A stretch of 64,000 nucleotides of DNA. It comes from Gammaproteobacteria bacterium (GTDB lineage: Bacteria > Pseudomonadota > Gammaproteobacteria > Burkholderiales > Nitrosomonadaceae). The notes below the pieces were generated by a model, which was not told the DNA's origin, ran no database searches, and saw only the letters and a program-made list of their open reading frames with translations. Below are positions 43,534 through 52,700 of this stretch, in pieces (position 1 is the first letter of the stretch; the number at the start of each line of letters is the position of its first letter). The stretch covers positions 1,116,001 through 1,180,000 of the forward strand of contig CP054179.1 of the NCBI GenBank assembly GCA_015709615.1, written 5' to 3'. Position numbers and translations under genes: made by a program.

Positions 43534-45030
43534 TTAAGAAGCTTCGCTTTTTTTCTGTTTATTGATTGCAGGAGAGATAAATAAAGCCGGTACCGGTCTT
43601 TTGGAAAGCCGGCGATGAGCTGGTTTTTTATTTAATTGATTTGATTCCTCGATTAAAGCATTTACGTCCGCATACTTGGATATATAGGGTTGAGTAAATA
43701 ATGGATCGTCAATTTTATTATCCGCACGCTTGGCATTTCTCGTCATCGTTTCTTTATTAAAGTGAATAACTTTTTCTCCGTTTTTGACGAACGAGTGTGT
43801 TTTCTTACTTTGCTTGGATAATCCGCTCCGTTTGCTTTTTAGCTCTTCGCTTGTCGTGTTTTTTCTAAAATCGTGAACTTGCGTTTCTTTTAATTCGAAT
43901 CCATTGATTTGTTCAGCTTTGATTTTAATACCCAGCAATTTCTCAATATCAATCAGTAAATTATTTTCTTCTTTACTGACCAGCGAAATTGCAAGCCCTT
44001 TCGTTCCGGCACGCCCGGTTCTCCCGATGCGATGAACATAATCCTCCGGATTATTGGGCAATTCAAAATTAATCACATGGGACAATTCTTCTATATCGAG
44101 GCCGCGTGCTGCAACATCCGTTGCAACAAGCACCCGGATCAGACCTTGCTTAAAATTATCCAACGCTTGCGTGCGTTGCAGTTGATTCCTATCGCCATGT
44201 ATCGCTTCACTGCTAATTTGATGACGTTTTAAGCGCTGCGTCAATCGATCCGCTCCATGCTTGGTTCGTGTAAAAACCAGCACTTGCTGCAACTCCTCTT
44301 GTTGAATCAATCGAATTAATAATTCTTGCTTTCTGATGGATTCAACCGGATAAACAACGTGTGTTATCAATTCACTGACCGAGTTCTGTTTTGCAACCTC
44401 GATCAGTACAGGGCTTTGCAATAATTTGTTCGCCAGTTTTTTGATTTCCGGTGAGAAAGTAGCCGAGAACATGAGATTCTGACGATGCTCCGGAAGCAAC
44501 TGAATAATTTGTTTTATATCAGGCAGAAATCCCATATCCAGCATCCGATCGGCCTCGTCTAAAACCAGTATTTCTACTTTTGCCAGTGATAACGTTTTTT
44601 GTTGGATATGATCCAATAATCGCCCCGGTGTTGCGACTAAAATTTCCACACCCGAACGCACAATATCGATCTGAGTATCGATGTTCACTCCACCATAAAT
44701 AACAGTCGATCGGAGTGCCAAGTATTTTCCATATGTTTTAACACTGTCATGGACCTGTACCGCAAGTTCTCTGGTTGGAACTAAAATTAATGCGCGGACT
44801 GGATGTTTGGCCGGCGACATGCTGGTATTTGCATGAATCTGCAGCCGTTGCAGCATTGGCAGGGTAAAACTTGCTGTTTTTCCGGTACCCGTTTGAGCAC
44901 CGCCCATCACATCTTTTCCTTCTAAAATGACGGGTATTGCTTGTTCTTGAATTGGAGTGGGATTTACATATCCCTGATCAGAGATCGCGCGCAATAAATC
45001 GGTTGATAAACCGAGTTGCTCGAATGACAT
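43534..45030 (-). CDS. rhlE: DEAD-box RNA helicase, RhlE type
   Basis: The 498-residue ATP-dependent RNA helicase has the complete set of motifs. Q motif: FEQLGLSTDLLRAI...NPTPIQ. Motif I: AQTGTGKTASF. PTRELA. Motif II: VLDEADRMLDMGF. SAT: MFSATFSPE. Motif VI: YVHRIGRTGRAG. The C-terminal tail beyond about 375 is basic and low in complexity (KRSGLSKQSKKTHSFVK), as in RhlE-like proteins. It should act in ribosome assembly or RNA decay, often in the cold. It is downstream of the hao cluster but separated from it by a strong terminator. Confidence 0.92.
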   Translation of the reverse strand: MSFEQLGLSTDLLRAISDQGYVNPTPIQEQAIPVILEGKDVMGGAQTGTGKTASFTLPMLQRLQIHANTSMSPAKHPVRALILVPTRELAVQVHDSVKTYGKYLALRSTVIYGGVNIDTQIDIVRSGVEILVATPGRLLDHIQQKTLSLAKVEILVLDEADRMLDMGFLPDIKQIIQLLPEHRQNLMFSATFSPEIKKLANKLLQSPVLIEVAKQNSVSELITHVVYPVESIRKQELLIRLIQQEELQQVLVFTRTKHGADRLTQRLKRHQISSEAIHGDRNQLQRTQALDNFKQGLIRVLVATDVAARGLDIEELSHVINFELPNNPEDYVHRIGRTGRAGTKGLAISLVSKEENNLLIDIEKLLGIKIKAEQINGFELKETQVHDFRKNTTSEELKSKRSGLSKQSKKTHSFVKNGEKVIHFNKETMTRNAKRADNKIDDPLFTQPYISKYADVNALIEESNQLNKKPAHRRLSKRPVPALFISPAINKQKKSEAS

Positions 45031-45145
45031 ATTTTTACTGCTCCTGAAAATTACTTGATTTGTTCACTAAATATACAACTCATAATTGAATGTTTTGAGA
45101 AGAATGATTAATCATATCCATGATAATGATGCAATTTCAATAAGC

Positions 45146-45183
45146 AAAAGAACCCGCACAAAAAAATTTGTGCGAGTTCTTTT
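45146..45183. terminator. Strong terminator downstream of the hao cluster
   Basis: AAAAGAACCCGCACAAA (45146-45162) pairs with TTTGTGCGAGTTCTTTT (45167-45183) around a 4-base loop, a 17-bp stem with one mismatch. A/T tracts at both ends make it potentially bidirectional. It lies about 80 bases after the cycX stop and insulates the rhlE gene from the hao transcript. Confidence 0.88.
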
Positions 45184-45265
45184 CAGGTTATGCTGTTAAC
45201 TTTATTAAGAATTTTTCAATACTCATAATGAAGCACAGAGACTAAGAGTCGAGACCGGGAATTCA

Positions 45266-45973
45266 TTACTCCTCATCGTCCTCATCATCATCGTCCGAGG
45301 CTTCCGAGCTTCCGGCTTCACCGCCAGCAGCAGCACCGCTGCCCGCACCTTCGCCTTCGTCCTCATCCTCTTCGTCTTCTTCTCCTGACCCACCTTCATC
45401 CTCTTCCTTCACCAGTACCATCTTGCCCGCCTTCAAGCTCGCATTCAGGTCGGTCTTCGGCACTTCTTCATGTACCAGATTCTGATGGCAGTCTATGCAC
45501 GTCGCACCTTCCGTCTTCAGCTTCTTGTGCGCTTCCTGTGCGTCCGCTCCCGGCGGATTCGGGTTCTTATGGCAGTCGCGGCAGGTGATGCTGTCCCATT
45601 TCTTCAAGTTCATCCGCGCATCGTGCGCCATGATTAAACGGCGCTCATTAAACTTCTCCAGCGTCGAGTAATCGTTCACCAGTTCCAAGTACAGTTCTCT
45701 CGCACCATCCACCGCGTGGGTATACACGGCTAAGTGGAAGTTCTTGAACCCTTGCGGTATGTGACAGTCTTTACAGCCGGGATTTACACCCAGCGCACCG
45801 TAGTGCGTCGATTGCTTCAGTTCCGTTTGCGTATAGGTCATCGAGTGGCAGCTGGTACAGAATTCTTCGGTCGATAGCGCCGCTTCTCCGCCAAATACTA
45901 CCGCTACCAGTACGATACCCAGCAATCCGCCTGTCAGCAGCGTGCCTATCGCTCCTTTTTGTATCCCTGTCAT
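45266..45973 (-). CDS. cycX: Tetraheme cytochrome cM552 (NapC/NirT family quinone reductase)
   Basis: The 235-residue protein has one N-terminal membrane helix (about 8-30) and four c-type heme sites: CTSCH (39-43), CKDCH (67-71), CRDCH and CIDCH. The NapC/NirT pattern is clear (STEEFCTSCHSM and FKNFHLAVYTHAVDGARE). In ammonia oxidisers it is thought to take electrons from cytochrome c554 and reduce ubiquinone. After about residue 185 comes an unusual tail of about 50 residues made mainly of Glu, Asp, Gly, Ser and Ala, ending DDDDEDDEE. Its start overlaps the cycA stop as TAATG, so translation is coupled. Confidence 0.94.
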   Translation of the reverse strand: MTGIQKGAIGTLLTGGLLGIVLVAVVFGGEAALSTEEFCTSCHSMTYTQTELKQSTHYGALGVNPGCKDCHIPQGFKNFHLAVYTHAVDGARELYLELVNDYSTLEKFNERRLIMAHDARMNLKKWDSITCRDCHKNPNPPGADAQEAHKKLKTEGATCIDCHQNLVHEEVPKTDLNASLKAGKMVLVKEEDEGGSGEEDEEDEDEGEGAGSGAAAGGEAGSSEASDDDDEDDEE

Positions 45974-46692
45974 TACTCTTTTCCTTTATCTTTTTTGTCC
46001 GCTGTCTTTTCCTTGGCGCTGGCTTGGAATTCGTCATGGTACTTGAATTTCGGTTCGCCTACGAAAGTGCCGTCCAGTTTGTAGTGTTCGTGCATCGCTT
46101 TGACGTCTTTGACCATTTTGTCAAAGTCAAACGTGTATTTCGCGTCAACTGCTGGTGTGAATGGGGTGTACGGAGCTTTCGCGCCTTTCCAGGGTGAGCC
46201 TTCGTAGTTCAGGTGACAGGCGGCGCATGCTTCTTCAAAGTGGAAGTCTTGTCCTTTGTCTGCAACCACTTTGCGTTGTGTGGTGGTGCCTTTGCTTTCA
46301 AATGCTTGTCCTGCTTTGCGATGATCTCCACGGTAGCTCTTTCCAGGGCCGTGACAGGATTCGCAGCCAACTGCCGCCAATGGTTTTTTCGGTGCGTCTA
46401 TGTTGTAACCGCCTTTTTTGCCGAAGCCGTCGACGTGACAGCCTACGCAGTCTTTGTCTTGGGTGTAGTCTTTTTCCGGATCCAGTTTGGCTTTAACTTT
46501 GGCTTCTTTGCGCGCGCCCGGTTTTAGCGATTCCATCGCTTTGGCGTGTGCGGTGTCTTTCCACGATTTGGCTTGTGATTTGTGGCAGGAGCTGCATTTC
46601 GCACGGCCTTCAAAGGTGTCCGCCAGTGCCGCGCCTGAAAAAAATGCGGTTGCCGCTAGTACCGCCAGTATATAGGTTATTGGGTGTTTCAT
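45973..46692 (-). CDS. cycA: Tetraheme cytochrome c554
   Basis: The 239-residue precursor has a signal peptide (cleavage after FFSGAALA, mature start DTFEGRAKC). It has four heme sites: CSSCH (33-37), CVGCH (82-86), CESCH (110-114) and CAACH (156-160). It is the periplasmic electron acceptor of hydroxylamine oxidoreductase and passes electrons to cM552. The spacing agrees with the known c554 of Nitrosomonas europaea. The gene lies 97 bases after haoB and overlaps cycX by one base. A GGAGGA ribosome-binding site precedes the start. Confidence 0.96.
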   Translation of the reverse strand: MKHPITYILAVLAATAFFSGAALADTFEGRAKCSSCHKSQAKSWKDTAHAKAMESLKPGARKEAKVKAKLDPEKDYTQDKDCVGCHVDGFGKKGGYNIDAPKKPLAAVGCESCHGPGKSYRGDHRKAGQAFESKGTTTQRKVVADKGQDFHFEEACAACHLNYEGSPWKGAKAPYTPFTPAVDAKYTFDFDKMVKDVKAMHEHYKLDGTFVGEPKFKYHDEFQASAKEKTADKKDKGKE

Positions 46693-46789
46693 CCTTCCTC
46701 CTTTATGCTTTTTTTAATTCAAGTTTGTTGGCTTCGTATTGTACGCTATCGCCGCATTGTGTAAATGGCTATTTTGCTGGCGTTGCCGT

Positions 46790-47821
46790 TTATGGTAGTT
46801 TGTAAACCCAGTAGCCGCCTTGTTGATAGATCAGTTGCGCTACTTCCAGTTCCGTCGGGGCTTTCTTGTCGACAAACGGCAGCATTCTGGCCAGTAGCGT
46901 TTGACTGCTCTTTTCATCGCTCAGGAAGAATACTCTGATTTCTTCGTCCGCGACCGATTGCAGGGTGTAGGTGTTGAAGTCGTTTTCCTTCAGTTGCACT
47001 TTCATTTGGTTGATCATGCCGTGCATGTTGCCGGTCATCGGGAAGTTCTGAAACGCTACGCCAATTTTGTCCGGGTGCATGAGTCCGACTTTGTATAGGT
47101 CGGTGACGTGTACGATGACGTAGGTTTCCCGGTCTGAGCCTACCAGTTCCCGCAGTTGCTTGACGCCTTCTTCCGCAGGGGCTGTCAGGGCTTCGCTGAA
47201 GCGTTTGAATTGTGCGCGTTCTTTTTGACTGGCTTTGCTTTCCCAGAATTGGTTTTCATAGGCTTGGATGGCTTCGCTTTGTTCCAGCCAGGGCACCGGT
47301 ATCATCAGCGGTTCGTTCAGGTGGCTGGTAAAGAGCGTGTCGTTGCCGGTGAGCAGTTTGAGTTGCCGCGAGGTATCCCACCAGGACAGTATCAGGGCGT
47401 CTTTCGGCGCGTGTCTTTTGATTACGGCGGCCAGCGCACTGAGTTCCGATGGTTTGCGGTCGAAGTTGTACAGTATTTCGTTGGTGCTGTTCTTCCAGTA
47501 GATCAGTACCGGCGCTCCGCCTTCTTGCCGCGCTACCATGAATTCGGCTATCGGTTTGGTTACTCCGTCGGCTTGTACTTTGTATTGGCTGAGCTTCAGT
47601 TCCGGCCAGCCTTCCAGGTCCATTTTGCTGAACTTCCGGCTGTCGCCTTCCGCAACCAGTTGATAGTGATAGGGGGCCGGTACCGGTTTGAACCATATAT
47701 ATGTAAACCAGCCCAACAAAAGCAAACCTCCCGTCACCAGGAGGATCCCTAATGACGGGAGTAGCTTGTCTCCCGATCGCACTGCCTTGGCAGTGCGATC
47801 TTCTGCGTTAGCGCTTATCAA
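46790..47821 (-). CDS. haoB: HaoB, membrane-anchored protein of the hao cluster
   Basis: The 343-residue product matches the gene that always follows haoA in betaproteobacterial ammonia oxidisers (orf2, haoB). It has one N-terminal membrane helix (about 24-46: LPSLGILLVTGGLLLLGWFTYIWF) and a large periplasmic part without heme motifs or a recognised catalytic motif. Its biochemical role is unknown; maturation or anchoring of HAO is a common guess. Its ATG overlaps the haoA stop as ATGA, so it is translationally coupled to HAO. Confidence 0.93.
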   Translation of the reverse strand: MISANAEDRTAKAVRSGDKLLPSLGILLVTGGLLLLGWFTYIWFKPVPAPYHYQLVAEGDSRKFSKMDLEGWPELKLSQYKVQADGVTKPIAEFMVARQEGGAPVLIYWKNSTNEILYNFDRKPSELSALAAVIKRHAPKDALILSWWDTSRQLKLLTGNDTLFTSHLNEPLMIPVPWLEQSEAIQAYENQFWESKASQKERAQFKRFSEALTAPAEEGVKQLRELVGSDRETYVIVHVTDLYKVGLMHPDKIGVAFQNFPMTGNMHGMINQMKVQLKENDFNTYTLQSVADEEIRVFFLSDEKSSQTLLARMLPFVDKKAPTELEVAQLIYQQGGYWVYKLP

Positions 47822-49530
47822 GCTTCGCTTTGCTTACGTTTGCGCCAGCCTGCCAGAGCCAGTGTTCCGGCCAGCAGCATGCCACCGCCTAAACCGCCCA
47901 GCGAGATTTTCTCTGCTGTGCCGTCTAAGTCGAGTAGACTGGTTTTCTTGCTTTCAAGATTCTTAACACGTTCTTGCAGTGCAACCATTTCACGGATGCG
48001 GGTGTTTTCGTCTTGAATTTCAACGTAGGCGCGGTTGATCGGCCCCCAGCCTTCGGTGTAAGTCCAGCCGCCCGGGTTGACGTGCGCTAAGCCTACGTGC
48101 ATTTTAGCCAGGTCGTTTTCATGCATTTCCAGCACTTTCAGCTCGATCGCTGCAGGGCTGTTGCCTTTCGACCAGAACAGTTGGGCAAAGTATGCATAGC
48201 CTTCTTTTTCCGGTGCAGGTGGTGCAGGGCGGTTGGTTTTTTGCCCTGTCAATAAGCCTTCCTTGTACAGTTGGTGTACGATAGCGTTGGCTTCTTGGTA
48301 TTTAGCCAGTCCTTCCAGCGTGCCTCTGTCCATCAGGTCGAGGTAGGAGCGGGCAAAACGTTCCGAGTGGCATTGGGTACAAGTCACGACCCATGAGTCC
48401 AGACGTTTTTCCGACCATTCGCTCTTGATGTTTTCAGCAATCCCAGGAACAAACGGATAGTTCGCCCAGCGGATTTTTCTAACCATGTTGTGGCTGTATT
48501 CGCCTTCGTATTCCATGTGGCAGCCGGCGCAGGTTGGCGCGCTTTGTCCGCCTACTGCATAGGCGTCTTTTAACGGTGCTTCCCAGTTCCATTGGTTACC
48601 CAGCATGCCGACAATCTTGCCGTGCTTGGACATGGAGTAAGCTTCCCAGTTGTTGTGGTCTACGCCGCTGTGACAGGTTGCGCAGGCTTCCGGTCTGCGG
48701 GATTCCGCTGCTGAGAATTCGTGACGGGTGTGGCAGGAGTCACATTTGTTTTGGTTGGTGTGGCACATCGAGCAGCCTTCGGCTACTTCGCGTTGCGGCA
48801 TCGCTGCCCATACCGTGGTTTCCACGTTGGCTTTGTAGTCCAGCGCATGCGATGGACGTCCATCCGGCCATTGGTCGTGCGGCCAGATCATCGTGTCGCG
48901 TTCCGATTCACGTTCTGCAAATTCTTGCAGGTGACAGGTACCGCATACGTCCGCCGTCGGCATTCTGATGTCTTTGGTGTGATCGGCTTTTTTCTTCGCG
49001 CCAATGTCTACGTGGCAGTCGATACAGCCGACTTCTTTCAGGTTTTCACCTTCAGCCAGTCTGCCCATCGAGCGTAGGTTCTTTTCGATGTCTTCCAGTT
49101 TGGCTTTCTTATAAAAAGTAGGATCGCCCGGTTTCAGATTGCGGACTTTGTCCAGGTTCGCATGGCTGCTTCTCTTCCACGCTTGTACCCATACCGGCGA
49201 TTCGTCGGTGTGGCATTCCACGCATTCTTTACGGCTCGCAACTTCTTTGTTCGTGGTAGGCGATTTGTAAAATGTCGCCGGATCCAGGTAAATTCCATAC
49301 GGAATCGGTTCCCAATATTGCGCCAGCGTGCCGCGGCCCGCTCCTTGCGCAGGATCCTTGTAACGCTTAACCAGCGCTTCGTGCAATTCCTTCGGCGTTA
49401 CTTTCTCTCGATCCAGTTTCAACGCTTCATATAATTCGTTCGGTACGCTCGGTATGTTCGCGTGCGCCGCTCCTATCAGCAACCCACCCAACATCGCCGC
49501 TACTATCTTCGGCCATAGCTTGCCTTTCAT
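47818..49530 (-). CDS. haoA: Hydroxylamine oxidoreductase (octaheme)
   Basis: The 570-residue precursor oxidises hydroxylamine in the periplasm as a homotrimer. A 24-residue signal ends AAHA. Eight CxxCH heme sites are present: 103-107, 169-173, 196-200, 253-257, 263-267, 283-287, 334-338 and 384-388. Tyr491 in WTYTEGWGP corresponds to mature Tyr467, which cross-links to the P460 heme of a neighbouring subunit in the N. europaea enzyme. A hydrophobic C-terminal stretch (542-561) followed by WRKRK may be a membrane anchor. AGGAGAGAGAG precedes the start. It heads the haoA-haoB-cycA-cycX operon. Confidence 0.98.
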   Translation of the reverse strand: MKGKLWPKIVAAMLGGLLIGAAHANIPSVPNELYEALKLDREKVTPKELHEALVKRYKDPAQGAGRGTLAQYWEPIPYGIYLDPATFYKSPTTNKEVASRKECVECHTDESPVWVQAWKRSSHANLDKVRNLKPGDPTFYKKAKLEDIEKNLRSMGRLAEGENLKEVGCIDCHVDIGAKKKADHTKDIRMPTADVCGTCHLQEFAERESERDTMIWPHDQWPDGRPSHALDYKANVETTVWAAMPQREVAEGCSMCHTNQNKCDSCHTRHEFSAAESRRPEACATCHSGVDHNNWEAYSMSKHGKIVGMLGNQWNWEAPLKDAYAVGGQSAPTCAGCHMEYEGEYSHNMVRKIRWANYPFVPGIAENIKSEWSEKRLDSWVVTCTQCHSERFARSYLDLMDRGTLEGLAKYQEANAIVHQLYKEGLLTGQKTNRPAPPAPEKEGYAYFAQLFWSKGNSPAAIELKVLEMHENDLAKMHVGLAHVNPGGWTYTEGWGPINRAYVEIQDENTRIREMVALQERVKNLESKKTSLLDLDGTAEKISLGGLGGGMLLAGTLALAGWRKRKQSEA

Positions 49531-49707
49531 CTCTCTCTCCTTTGGTTTTCCATTCTCTTTTAACCCTTCGCCTTCCTTCTATTCCTTCTCTTTTTATTTT
49601 TTCTCAATCTACCTATGAGGAGTTTAGCAAATGCTCACCTTCCTCTCTTGCTTTACCTCAAACTTTGATCATCTATCATGACCTCAGTAATAGCCACACA
49701 GCTGCAA

Positions 49708-49736
49708 AGACTACTTAGTACTTCATTACCTGTCAA
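49708..49736 (-). promoter_or_regulatory. Candidate sigma-70 promoter for the hao operon
   Basis: On the minus strand a perfect TTGACA (49736-49731) is followed, after exactly 17 bases, by TAGTCT (49713-49708), which matches three of six -10 positions. It would give a leader of about 170 bases, purine-rich near the haoA start. It lies between the rpoC end and haoA, so the cluster does not depend on read-through from rpoBC. Confidence 0.42.
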
Positions 49737-49774
49737 GGGACGATATTGATAATCGAATAGTAGGCTTTTAATTG

Positions 49775-52700
49775 CTAGACTGTGTTATCTATTGAAATAT
49801 CTGATTCCAAACCTGACTCGGATAACTTTTCTTGATTTCTTCGTTTGCTGTGAAAAGACAATCCCGTCCCTGCTGGCACAAGCCTACCGACAATAACATT
49901 CTCTTTCAGCCCTCGCAAATCATCTTTCTTACCCATGATGGCCGCCTCAGTTAACACTCGTGTTGTTTCCTGGAATGATGCAGCTGAGATGAAAGAATCC
50001 GTTGACAGTGATGCTTTTGTAATACCAAGCAGTAAGAACTCGTAGGTAGCCGGCATTTTTTTCTCTGCGATCAGCCGTTCATTTTCGATCAACAAATCAG
50101 CTCGCTCAACCTGTTCTCCGGGTATAAATGACGAATCCCCGGCATTAACAACCTGCACTCGCCGTAACATTTGACGCACGATGACTTCAATGTGCTTGTC
50201 GTTTATCCTGACACCTTGCAAACGATATACATCTTGAACTTCATCGGTAATGTAGCGCGCTAATGCTTCGACACCTTGTAAACGCAGTATGTCACGTGGA
50301 TCAGCCGGGCCGTCAACGATAATCTCGCCTTTGTTGACAACTTGTCCATCATGCGCCATGACATGTTTATCCTTCGGTATGAGATACTCATGAACGACAC
50401 CTTCCAGATCAGTGATAACAAGCCGCTGCTTACCTTTGGTATCTTTCCCGAACGACACGATACCGGTTACTTCGGCCAGCATACCGGCATCTTTTGGTGA
50501 TCGTGCCTCAAACAGTTCAGCTACGCGCGGCAAGCCACCGGTAATATCCCGTGTTTTGGACGTTTCTTGCGGAATTCGTGCCAATACCTCACCGACACTT
50601 ACTTGCTGCCCGTCACGTACAGTAATGATACAACCAATCTGGAATGTAATACTCACAGACTGATTACTTCCAACCATTTTAATCTCATTGCCGTCGTCAT
50701 CCAAGAATTTCACCAAAGGACGCAGGCCTTTTGATTGCAATACACCACGACGCTTCGGATCAATAACCACCAATGTCGACAATCCGGTTACTTCATCGAT
50801 TTGCTTGGCAACCGTCACGCCTTCCTCGACATTCTCGAAACGAACCTTGCCGCTATACTCGGTGATAATCGGTCGCGTATGCGGATCCCAAGTAGTCAGT
50901 ATTTGACCTGCTTTAACCGTTTCACCATTGCGCACCATCAATGTCGCACCATATGATGCTTTATGCCTTTCACGCTCACGGCCATTCTCATCTTGAATAA
51001 TGATTTCACCACTGCGCGATATGGCGATTAATTCATTTTGCGCATTGGTTACATAACGCATCGTGGATGAGTAATGCACTACGCCGCTTGACTTACTTTC
51101 AACCTGACTGACAACGGCGGTTCTCGATGCTGCACCACCGATATGGAATGTGCGCATTGTTAACTGCGTTCCCGGCTCGCCAATCGATTGAGCTGCAATG
51201 ACACCTACTGCTTCGCCGACATTGACCGGGGTACCGCGTCCCAGATCCCGGCCATAGCATTTAGCGCATAACCCGTAACGCGTTTCACAAGTCAAGGGTG
51301 TGCGAACTTTTACTTCATCGATGCCCAATGACTCAATTAAATCGACAGCGTCTTCATCTAACAATTCACCTGCGGCAAAAACGACTTCCTGATTTTCGGG
51401 ATTGACCAAATCGATTGCTACAACCCTGCCAAGAATCCGTTCCCGCAATGCTTCAATAATCTCACCGCCTTCTACCAGTGCCTTCATCACAACGCCGTTG
51501 CCTGTGCCACAATCTTCTTCGGTGACAACAAGATCCTGCGTGACATCAACCAAACGCCGCGTTAGATAGCCTGAGTTTGCTGTTTTTAATGCCGTATCCG
51601 CCAAACCTTTACGAGCACCATGTGTGGAAATGAAGTATTGCAATACATTCAATCCTTCACGGAAATTAGCGGTAATTGGAGTCTCAATGATCGATCCGTC
51701 CGGTTTCGCCATCAATCCCCGCATCCCCGACAGCTGACGTATTTGTGCCGCTGAGCCGCGCGCACCGGAATCCGCCATCATGTAGATCGAATTGAAAGAC
51801 TCTTGCGTTAGCGGTTTACCATCCTCACTCAATTTGATCTTGCTGGTAATTTGATCATGTACTGGTTCAACGCCGAGTTGATTCATCATCGCTTTTGCAA
51901 CCTGATCACCCGCGCGCCCCCAAATATCCACAACTTTGTTATAGCGTTCGCCTTGAGTCACCAAACCTGAAGTATATTGCCCTTCAATCTCTTTCACTTC
52001 TTTTTCCGCTGCCGCGATAATATCGCCTTTTTGCGTCGGCACCAGCATATCATCCGCACAAATGGATATTCCCGCACGTGTTGCGTAGCTGAAGCCCGCA
52101 TACATCAGTTTATCCGCAAAAATAACGGTTTCGCGCAATCCGCACCGTCTAAAGCTGGCGTTGATGAGTTTTGAAATCTCTTTCTTTTTAAGCGCCTTGT
52201 TAAGAAGCGAAAAGGGCAGTTCTGGCGGAAAAATTTCAAATAGTAAGGCTCGGCCTACCGTTGTTTCATAACGGGTGATTTTTTCAGAACGTTCACCATC
52301 TGCGTTCGTTTCATATTCTTTAATCCTAACCGTAATTTTGGCATTCAGCTCTGCATTACGTGTTTCATAGGCACGCGAAACTTCATTCACGTTTTGAAAT
52401 ATCATACCTTCTCCACGCGCACCAATCTTTTCGCGCGTTGTATAGTAGAGTCCAAGCACGATATCTTGCGATGGCACTATAATCGGTTCACCATTAGCAG
52501 GTGATAGTACGTTATTGGTTGACATCATTAAGGTGCGGCATTCCATTTGCGCTTCCAACGAAAGCGGAACATGCACGGCCATTTGGTCACCGTCAAAGTC
52601 AGCATTAAAAGCCGCGCATACTAACGGATGCAATTGAATTGCTTTACCTTCAACCAGCACTGGCTCAAAAGCTTGTATACCTAATCGATGCAACGTTGGC

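Noticed and set aside
48534..49077. Plus-strand frames inside haoA
   Set aside because: They are antisense to the heme-rich coding sequence, and their composition follows from the repeated Cys-x-x-Cys-His codons.
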